Below are positions 1-4,962 of a stretch of 14,853 nt of DNA, in pieces. The notes beneath the pieces are model-generated. The model was not told the origin of the DNA. It saw nothing but the letters and a program-made list of their open reading frames with translations, and did no database searches. How positions within the stretch are numbered: position 1 is the stretch's first letter; every line of letters begins with the position of its first letter. The translations under genes were made by a program, and so were the position numbers. The stretch lies in NCBI GenBank assembly GCA_029250345.1, contig JAQXFL010000051.1:1-14853 (forward strand), given 5' to 3'. This stretch comes from Candidatus Poseidoniaceae archaeon. GTDB taxonomy: Archaea; Thermoplasmatota; Poseidoniia; Poseidoniales; Poseidoniaceae.

Positions 1-34
1 CATGAGCACATGAGTTCGATCGGTAAAGAATAAC

Positions 35-730
35 TCACAAGTTGTCGAAATCATCGTCACTTCTGCTCAATTTACGAATCAAGTCAGCAGCGCCGTTCTC
101 AGGACCACGGCGGCCGAGAGGCATCCAAAGCGACTCGTCGTTACCAAGCCCTAGACAAACCCATCGCCCAAGAACAAACAGCCAGTCGGAAAGTCGATTG
201 ATGTAAACCAGAACAAGAGGACGTACTGATCCATCGCCCTCTGACTCGCTCAATCTCAAAACCGTTCTCTCAAGACGCCTGGTCACCGTACGAGTGAGGT
301 GCATAACCGCCTCAGGCCCGTTACCCGACGGTAAAATGAAACTCGTCAATGGCTCAAGTTGTTCCAGCCAAGCATCCATTTCTTCAACCAATACATCGGC
401 CTGTTTATCGCTCAAAACAGCCATTCCCTCAGGCAATTGTTGAGGCGGGCAGGCAAGTTCAGCACCGAGGTCAAACAATTCGTTTTGTACCCTCGGAAGG
501 ACTTGAGAAACGATGCTTTGTACTCGCTGAACGGTTGAGCGGCTTCCACCGTCTTCATGCGAAGGAAGACGTTGTATTTCCATCAAACACATTCCAAACA
601 AGGCATTCAGTTCATCGCAGGTTCCAACCGCTTCAAGCCTAGGATCGGCCTTTGAACGGCGTGAGCCATCTACCAGCGAAGTGTTTCCTTCATCTCCAGT
701 GCCAGTGTAAACGCGTGTAATACGAACCAT
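35..730 (-). CDS. pduO: Cob(I)alamin adenosyltransferase, PduO/MMAB type
   Basis: This 231-residue protein transfers the adenosyl group of ATP to cob(I)alamin, making adenosylcobalamin, the cofactor of enzymes such as methylmalonyl-CoA mutase. Family motifs appear in order: the N-terminal ATP-binding stretch YTGTGDEGNTSL (residues 8-19), TCDELNALFG (37-46), the basic helix beginning FILPSGNGPEA and running to RRLERTV (131-157), and YINRLSDWLFVL (176-187). The helices between them fit the five-helix-bundle fold. Length is normal for the family; the last 25 or so residues form a polar, acidic tail. ATG is chosen because a GAGG lies 7 nt upstream and YTGTGDEG must sit near the N terminus. It is the last gene of a minus-strand run, 24 nt after the DUF2203 stop, so co-transcription is likely. 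The match to PduO-type enzymes is strong; the physiological B12-dependent partner is not in this window. Confidence 0.95.
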   Translation of the reverse strand: MVRITRVYTGTGDEGNTSLVDGSRRSKADPRLEAVGTCDELNALFGMCLMEIQRLPSHEDGGSRSTVQRVQSIVSQVLPRVQNELFDLGAELACPPQQLPEGMAVLSDKQADVLVEEMDAWLEQLEPLTSFILPSGNGPEAVMHLTRTVTRRLERTVLRLSESEGDGSVRPLVLVYINRLSDWLFVLGRWVCLGLGNDESLWMPLGRRGPENGAADLIRKLSRSDDDFDNL

Positions 731-754
731 GAGTCTGCCTCAAACCATCCGAAG

Positions 755-1240
755 TCATGCTTCTATGAGTGGTTTTCGGGCGAGGAAACTGGTGTCAATC
801 GGGTGATACCATTCGATATCCTCTTCACCAAATCGCCATGAGTACAGCGCTAAATGTTGATCAACAACCCCGTACCATTCAAGCCTTCCTGGCTCCAAAC
901 AAGCAATTCGAGTACCTGTTGCCTCCACATTTGCGGTAATGGATTGCCAATGAGTGACAAGTTGAGCAAGTTGTTCAGCTACTTCGACCACGTGCTCACA
1001 TTCTGCCTCAAGCGTTTCAAGAAGAACTTCCAGCTCCTCAGTTAAATCGTGTGCTTCATCACTCATGGCTTGTAATTCTGCAAGCCAACGGGTTACTTTG
1101 GGCAAGTTTTCTCTCGCCTCTTCGATGGAAACGATTCGAGCACCTTTCGGTAACGTTCGCATAGCATTCTCTTCGTCAACCAAGGAACAAACTTCCATAG
1201 GTCGACCAGAAAAGAACGGTACATCTGAATGTTCTTTCAC
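755..1240 (-). CDS. DUF2203 family protein
   Basis: This 161-residue soluble protein is recognised as DUF2203. The family start is at residues 35-50 (RIVSIEEARENLPKVT). A long helical, Glu-rich and probably coiled-coil middle follows (52-105). The conserved C-terminal block reads GTRIACLEP...WRFGEEDIEWYHPIDTSFLARKPL (109-158), with the family's W-R-x-G-E and W-[YH]-x-x-D signatures. No biochemical function is established for the family. The start is uncertain. GTG at 1240 has an AGGGA 5 nt upstream and gives a 34-residue extension before the family domain; ATG codons at residues 15 and 27 are alternatives. It sits between the small membrane protein gene (93 nt) and the adenosyltransferase gene (24 nt) on the same strand, so an operon is likely, but nothing in the protein suggests a cobalamin role. 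Confidence 0.85.
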   Translation of the reverse strand: MKEHSDVPFFSGRPMEVCSLVDEENAMRTLPKGARIVSIEEARENLPKVTRWLAELQAMSDEAHDLTEELEVLLETLEAECEHVVEVAEQLAQLVTHWQSITANVEATGTRIACLEPGRLEWYGVVDQHLALYSWRFGEEDIEWYHPIDTSFLARKPLIEA

Positions 1241-1333
1241 ATGTGTCCCTTTACTTGACAGACCATGAAGTCATCGGACAGAATCCATGATTTTCGGCTG
1301 TTTTGCGGGTTTGCAGAAACGACGGTTGCGGCG

Positions 1334-1615
1334 TTAAGCCGAACCCAATGGCTGTTGGGAAGAGCCCGATAATTTCCGAACAGCCTTCATAACAACGACC
1401 GAGCCGATACCGATCCAAATGAACAGTTCGATAGCAAACACGACATAGTATGCTGGGCCAAACTGCTTGAGGAGTGTAACTGCATCGTACGGTACACCGT
1501 ACAATGCCATGTACAACGATTGCGAAAGAAGGCTTGAAGAAAACCAGACGACGACCGCATACCAGAAAATAGTACCCAAATCCCAATCATCTTGTCGTGC
1601 AAAGAGGTTCTCCAT
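1334..1615 (-). CDS. Small two-helix membrane protein, unknown function
   Basis: This 93-residue protein resembles no family I know. A short polar, acidic N terminus (MENLFARQDDWD) is followed by a hydrophobic segment at about residues 14-38, a loop, and a second hydrophobic segment at about 54-77, then a basic-to-polar tail (KAVRKLSGSSQQ). Two transmembrane helices with the tail on the positive (cytoplasmic) side are predicted. A GAGGAAG lies about 14 nt before the ATG, further than usual, and a TTATTTTA-like A/T block lies about 50 nt upstream and could be a TATA element. The 109-bp gap to the preceding membrane-protein gene is the longest in this minus-strand run, so this gene may have its own promoter. 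The frame is clean and the hydrophobic pattern coherent, so I take it as real. Confidence 0.65.
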   Translation of the reverse strand: MENLFARQDDWDLGTIFWYAVVVWFSSSLLSQSLYMALYGVPYDAVTLLKQFGPAYYVVFAIELFIWIGIGSVVVMKAVRKLSGSSQQPLGSA

Positions 1616-1724
1616 AGTAATAAATCGTCATTCTTCCTCTTAAGTACTTTGTATTCCTGCATAAAATAATGCTCATTACTGCTGGAAAAGTTGTGAAAGC
1701 GGAAGAAAAGTACCTCTTTCCGGC

Positions 1725-2495
1725 TCATTCCTGTTCCTTGTGCCCCAAAGGAGGAAGGTTGAGAGATGCCGCTTTATCGATGCTTTCAAGAGCGGAATGT
1801 ATCGCTTCGACCCATTCCATTGCTACGGCTTCTTCACCGCCAGCATCAAGCAAAGATTCGTACCATTCATTCGCAACGCTTTCATCGCCGATAAACAAGT
1901 GAATACGGTGCAGAGCAAGATAAGCCATCGGATTAAGGTGCTCTTCATCTGCATCCCAACCTTTTTCGAAGCACGATATTGCACCGTCAAGCCCAGAAAT
2001 GTTGCCTCTTTGAAGAGCTACCATGCCCGCTTGACTCCATGCAAGAGGCAGTCGTCCGATGAGCAGTCCTCGGAATACCAACCAAGTTTGTCCTCCACCC
2101 AACACAACCAATGCAAGGAATCCAGACCACTGTTCAAATTGATTCAAGGAGTCCCATGTTTGTATCATGAGGCCACCGACTCCTACGCAGAAAAAGAATC
2201 CAGAAAAAGGCGCAATAAGGACTTCACGTCGGGTTCGAACCAAGTGATGAATACCTGCAAGTAGGCCGAAAGATCCAATCCCAGTCAAGAACAGTAGGTG
2301 GCCAGTAACCGTGACGGGTTTGGGTGCCAGTTGACCTACAGCGATGAGAAAAGTTAGACTGAGAATGAGGAATCCAAATCGGCGTGAGGGTTGTGGGAAA
2401 GGCTGACTTTTTGAACCTAAGACAAGAAGAAACCCAATGGCTGCTTCAAATCCAATGAGAAGCCACTGGAGGGTATTCGTCTCGAATGTCAACAT
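1725..2495 (-). CDS. Five-helix membrane protein with helical TPR-like C-terminal tail
   Basis: With the ATG at 2495 this encodes 256 residues. Five hydrophobic segments lie at about residues 9-27, 40-58, 65-86, 93-111 and 122-143. A soluble, acidic, alpha-helical region of about 95 residues follows (from the PLAWSQAG stretch). It contains TPR-like helix pairs (GLDGAISCFEKGWDAD, then YLALHRIHLFIGDESVANEWYESLL) and probably lies in the cytoplasm. I do not recognise a named family. ATG 2495 is preferred because GAGGAG lies 4 nt upstream. The frame could also open at TTG 2546, which overlaps the rlmH stop codon and would add 17 polar residues. It follows rlmH on the same strand with at most 47 nt between them, so co-transcription is likely. 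A role in assembling a membrane complex is only a guess from the TPR-like tail. Confidence 0.75.
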   Translation of the reverse strand: MLTFETNTLQWLLIGFEAAIGFLLVLGSKSQPFPQPSRRFGFLILSLTFLIAVGQLAPKPVTVTGHLLFLTGIGSFGLLAGIHHLVRTRREVLIAPFSGFFFCVGVGGLMIQTWDSLNQFEQWSGFLALVVLGGGQTWLVFRGLLIGRLPLAWSQAGMVALQRGNISGLDGAISCFEKGWDADEEHLNPMAYLALHRIHLFIGDESVANEWYESLLDAGGEEAVAMEWVEAIHSALESIDKAASLNLPPLGHKEQE

Positions 2496-2499
2496 ACGA

Positions 2500-2505
2500 C
2501 TCCTC
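2500..2505 (-). promoter_or_regulatory. Shine-Dalgarno site deciding the start of the five-helix membrane protein
   Basis: Read on the minus strand this is GAGGAG, 4 nt before ATG 2495. The only upstream alternative in frame, TTG 2546, has just AAGG one base away. The 4-nt spacing matches that of GAGGTGG before the gene starting at 4120, which supports ATG 2495. Confidence 0.55.
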
Positions 2506-2542
2506 GTTACTACCGAAGAAACGGCACTTTTTGACCCTTTGC

Positions 2543-2977
2543 TCAAGCCTTGTGGTATTCACTGCCCCTAAGAATCTCGGTTGCACGGTAAAGTTGCTCG
2601 ACCAACATTGAACTGGCCATCTCATGCGGGAAAGTCAGCGGTGATAGGGAAAGGCGGTTGCGGCGGATTGAATCGTCCGTTTTGGGCCAACCATCTGCCG
2701 GGCCGATGGCCAAATGTGTCTCGTCAGCATCCATTTTCCAAAGACCTACGCGCTTTGAGAACTCGATGGAATCCATCATTTCTCCACCTTCGTCAAGGAA
2801 GATGAGTGTACCTTTGAGTTTGTCCAATCGCTCAACATAAGCGTTTATTGAAAGCTTATCCGAATGGAACTCAACCTTCACACCTCTCTTTTTTAATCGC
2901 TTAGCGTACATGTCAATGAGTTCACGGTGTGCCTTTTCTCTCGGGATACCGTGGAAGTGGACGGTCACTCTTGCCAT
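2543..2977 (-). CDS. rlmH: RlmH-family 23S rRNA pseudouridine-N3 methyltransferase (SPOUT fold)
   Basis: RlmH uses S-adenosylmethionine to methylate N3 of a pseudouridine in helix 69 of 23S rRNA (1915 in E. coli numbering), at the decoding-site bridge. The 144-residue protein starts MARVTVHFHG and carries the helix KAHRELIDMYAKRLKKRG (15-32), the LDEGGEMMDSIEFS block (61-74), the knot-region loop LAIGPADG (89-96; bacterial enzymes usually have IGGADG) and the diagnostic C terminus LSLSPLTFPHEM...LVEQLYRATEILRG...YHK (109-143). ATG 2977 is chosen because the family begins just before the first strand; the frame is open for 39 more codons upstream, but those overlap the divergent gene. An AAGGAGG lies 16 nt upstream, unusually far. 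It appears to be the first gene of the minus-strand run. Family assignment is strong; activity in an archaeal ribosome is inferred. Confidence 0.92.
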   Translation of the reverse strand: MARVTVHFHGIPREKAHRELIDMYAKRLKKRGVKVEFHSDKLSINAYVERLDKLKGTLIFLDEGGEMMDSIEFSKRVGLWKMDADETHLAIGPADGWPKTDDSIRRNRLSLSPLTFPHEMASSMLVEQLYRATEILRGSEYHKA

Positions 2978-3021
2978 GCTTTGGCGAAAGCGTCCTCCTT
3001 GATGAAGACCCAACACGAAGC

Positions 3022-3029
3022 AAAATATC
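3022..3029. promoter_or_regulatory. Candidate shared TATA-like element of a divergent promoter
   Basis: AAAATATC (GATATTTT on the other strand) is the only A/T-rich block in the 78-bp spacer between rlmH and the gene at 3056. It lies 27-34 nt before ATG 3056, where an archaeal TATA box for a leaderless or very short-leader transcript would be, and 45-52 nt before ATG 2977, allowing a leader of about 20 nt. No BRE or start site can be proven by eye. Confidence 0.3.
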
Positions 3030-3055
3030 ATAGGGAAGGGGTGCGAAGGCAATTC

Positions 3056-3391
3056 ATGGGTTGGTGGCCGTTTGGAAGCAAAAAGAAAACACATCGAACC
3101 CCGGTAGATGACCCGTTGCTCAAAGACAACCGTACCATGATCTCCGAACTGCGTGACGCGTGTGAAATGAACTTCGACAATCCTGAAGAAGCACGTCGAC
3201 AGATTCGAAGAATGCAGGTCGAATGGACGGATGCATCACGCGAAGGCATGATTTCGGATGTGAATCGCAGCGGGCTTGAAGCACGGGCGTTTCGCCTCTT
3301 GACTTGCAGCGACAAAGAATGGGTCATATGGCTCGATGACCTTGATTTTTGGAAGCCTGGTTGGAGACCCGAGGTTGATGACGAGGATTGA
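3056..3391 (+). CDS. Hypothetical 111-residue soluble protein
   Basis: I do not recognise this protein. It starts MGWWPFGSKKKTHRTP, a Trp-rich then basic N terminus, followed by a charged helical middle (ISELRDACEMNFDNPEEARRQ, then IRRMQVEWTDASREGM) and a Trp-rich C terminus (EWVIWLDDLDFWKPGWRP, then an acidic end). There is no signal peptide or membrane segment; the WWPFG start could touch a membrane or a partner. ATG 3056 is chosen because GAAGG lies 6 nt upstream; the longer open frame from 2927 would run across the divergent promoter and into rlmH. It heads a plus-strand group: the next frame opens at its stop codon and its best start is 26 nt further on. Coding reality is likely from codon use, ribosome-binding site and tight spacing. 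Confidence 0.7.
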   Translation: MGWWPFGSKKKTHRTPVDDPLLKDNRTMISELRDACEMNFDNPEEARRQIRRMQVEWTDASREGMISDVNRSGLEARAFRLLTCSDKEWVIWLDDLDFWKPGWRPEVDDED

Positions 3392-3417
3392 AGAAGGGGC
3401 GGCTACCGCATCTCATC

Positions 3418-4110
3418 ATGGGTCAAACCCCTACACTCCACATGCTTTACACGTGTCCATTTTGCTGGAAGGTTCGTGGCCTCATTGAATACATCGGGCT
3501 TGATGTAGAATACATCAGTGTGAACGGAATGAAAATCAAAAAAGAAGTCAGTTTTGCTGGCGATTGGGGTAAAGTGCCTGTTTTTACCGACGAGAACGGT
3601 GAATACCATACTGATTCCACGCCACTGCTCAAGCACATAGATGCAGCATACAACGGTGGTAAATTGGCCTCGTTAGGCGACGCTGAACGGCAACAGCAAT
3701 GGCTAGAGTGGGCAGATACGAAGATGTCGAAAGCAACCATCCCGATACTTTACGGCAGTATAGGCTCAGCCCTCAAGACGACGGTTCGTATCTCTAAAAT
3801 CGAAAAATTCGGATTCTTCTCCAAGCGGCTCTACGCCTGGGCAGGCTTCCCGATTATGTGGGGCATCATCGCTCGCAAGCGCGTGAAGAAGGACGGGCGA
3901 ACGCCGAAGCAATTATGGCACGACCTTCTGACAGAATTCACTGATGAGCACGGCTCAAAATCATACTTTGGTGGAGATGAACCAGACCTCGTGGACTTTG
4001 CTGCATACGGCTACATGCGCTCCATTTCTCCGTTCCCACAATTTAGCATCCTAGAAGATCATGTCAAGGGAATCGCTTGGTACAAAAGAATGGAGTCTTG
4101 TTCACAGTGA
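3418..4110 (+). CDS. Glutathione S-transferase-fold protein, PTGES2-like
   Basis: This 230-residue protein has an N-terminal thioredoxin-fold domain with the redox motif CPFC (13-16) in the context YTCPFCWKVRGLIEY, the cis-proline strand GKVPVF (51-56) and the substrate-side loop DSTPLLKHID (66-75). An all-helical GST C-terminal domain follows, with FGGDEPDLVDFAAYGYMRSI (184-203) and a final IAWYKRME. CPFC-x-KVR and the GG-x-x-P-x-L-x-D-x-A-x-YG block resemble mitochondrial prostaglandin E synthase 2 more than ordinary GSTs. Eukaryotic PTGES2 binds glutathione and haem; the substrate here is unknown. Residues 140-158 are hydrophobic then basic, as in PTGES2, and could touch the membrane. ATG 3418 is preferred because the fold begins within six residues of it. 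TTG 3388, overlapping the previous stop, would add ten residues. The next gene starts 9 nt downstream. Confidence 0.85.
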   Translation: MGQTPTLHMLYTCPFCWKVRGLIEYIGLDVEYISVNGMKIKKEVSFAGDWGKVPVFTDENGEYHTDSTPLLKHIDAAYNGGKLASLGDAERQQQWLEWADTKMSKATIPILYGSIGSALKTTVRISKIEKFGFFSKRLYAWAGFPIMWGIIARKRVKKDGRTPKQLWHDLLTEFTDEHGSKSYFGGDEPDLVDFAAYGYMRSISPFPQFSILEDHVKGIAWYKRMESCSQ

Positions 4111-4115
4111 GGTGG
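4109..4115 (+). promoter_or_regulatory. Strong Shine-Dalgarno site for the FGE-like gene
   Basis: GAGGTGG lies 4 nt before ATG 4120 and overlaps the stop codon of the upstream GST-fold gene (TGA at 4108-4110). Ribosomes ending on the upstream gene would finish on top of this site, so translational coupling of the two genes is likely. Confidence 0.6.
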
Positions 4116-4119
4116 CATC

Positions 4120-4962
4120 ATGGGCGTTCAATATCGAGGTATTGAATTTCAGAAAATTTCCGCAGGTAGTGTTTATCTCGGTACCGAAAAAGGCGGATGG
4201 ATTTACGCAAGTCAACGGCCTCGTCACGAAGTAAAATGTCCCGACTTCTACATCATGCAGTCGGTTCTTTCCGAGCGACAAATCAAGGATATCCTCCAAC
4301 GAGAGAGCCAAGATATCAAGTTGGATGGTGGCAGTATCAACGAAATTTGCCATCGCTTAAGTGAGGAAGTAGACGGCGCTGAGTTCCTTGCTAACTCTGA
4401 GCATACCTGGGAAATTCGCTGTCCAAGTGAAGGTGAATGGCGACACGCACATGAAAAAATTGGACTTGAATTAAACCCAAAGAAAATAGAAATTCTAGCC
4501 GATGGCGTCGCTGACAATTACCGAGGGGCGATGATGGATGGGCGACCTCGTTCCTTCCACGGTATAGGACCGATGGCATCACACCGTACTGCCATTGAGA
4601 CACACCCATCGCAAGAGGGTGTTACTGCTCTTTCCAGCGCCCCAATGGACCGACCGTTGGATGGAATCGTAACCCGATTAGTCATAACACCAATACGACG
4701 TGGTGAAGGAAAAAAAGTGCCACTAAATGCTGATTTCTTCGCCAACATTCGCGGAGAAGTGTTTTGGACATTCCTTCTCGGTGTCGTCCCTTCGTTCGTC
4801 ATCCCTATCGCCCGAGGCATGGGTGGTTACGCAGTAACTGGGTGGGCCAACCTGTTGTTTGGTGGCCTATGTGCGGGATTTGTGACCGGGGCGCTTTGGA
4901 GGCCTCGGCGGCCTACTCTGCAGTATGACGACATAGAAGACTCAACGATCGTCCGGGGGTGA
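4120..4962 (+). CDS. Degenerate FGE/SUMF1-like protein with two C-terminal membrane helices
   Basis: This 280-residue protein has an N-terminal region (about 7-192) patterned like the formylglycine-generating-enzyme (sulfatase-modifying factor) fold. It shows a first strand ending SAGSVYLGTE, then RPRHEVKCPDFYIMQSVLSERQI (the family's P-x-H-x-V...F-x-I...V-T-x-x-Q), RCPSEGEW (100-107; usual R-L-P-T-E-x-E-W) and a closing VTRLVITPIRR (184-194; usual G-F-R-L-V-R). The central segment is much shorter than in true FGEs, and no cysteines resembling the catalytic pair are seen near its end. It is therefore probably a non-catalytic binding or scaffold module. Two hydrophobic helices follow (about 213-231 and 238-258), then a basic and finally acidic tail. 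There is no N-terminal signal, so the FGE-like domain likely stays cytoplasmic. It follows the GST-fold gene and overlaps the malic enzyme gene tail to tail by 21 bp. Confidence 0.65.
   Translation: MGVQYRGIEFQKISAGSVYLGTEKGGWIYASQRPRHEVKCPDFYIMQSVLSERQIKDILQRESQDIKLDGGSINEICHRLSEEVDGAEFLANSEHTWEIRCPSEGEWRHAHEKIGLELNPKKIEILADGVADNYRGAMMDGRPRSFHGIGPMASHRTAIETHPSQEGVTALSSAPMDRPLDGIVTRLVITPIRRGEGKKVPLNADFFANIRGEVFWTFLLGVVPSFVIPIARGMGGYAVTGWANLLFGGLCAGFVTGALWRPRRPTLQYDDIEDSTIVRG

Noticed and set aside
1..34. Terminator or gene fragment at the left edge
   Set aside because: The 34 bases after the adenosyltransferase stop show no hairpin, T-run or readable gene start.
1251..1728. Two minus-strand frames of 111-113 codons overlapping the small membrane protein
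   Set aside because: Both are frame-shifted versions of the same DNA; only the 93-residue frame gives a coherent two-helix protein ending before the next gene.
2927..3055. N-terminal extension of the 111-residue protein to an earlier ATG
   Set aside because: It would overlap rlmH and the divergent promoter; ATG 3056 has a GAAGG site 6 nt upstream.
2978..3094. 39-codon N-terminal extension of RlmH
   Set aside because: The RlmH fold begins right after ATG 2977, and the extension runs into the divergent gene.
3388..3390. TTG start codons overlapping the upstream stop (TTGA) at 3388 and at 2546
   Set aside because: The repeated TTGA arrangement looked like translational coupling, but ATG 3418 starts just at the GST fold and ATG 2495 has a GAGGAG site, so the TTG starts are not needed.
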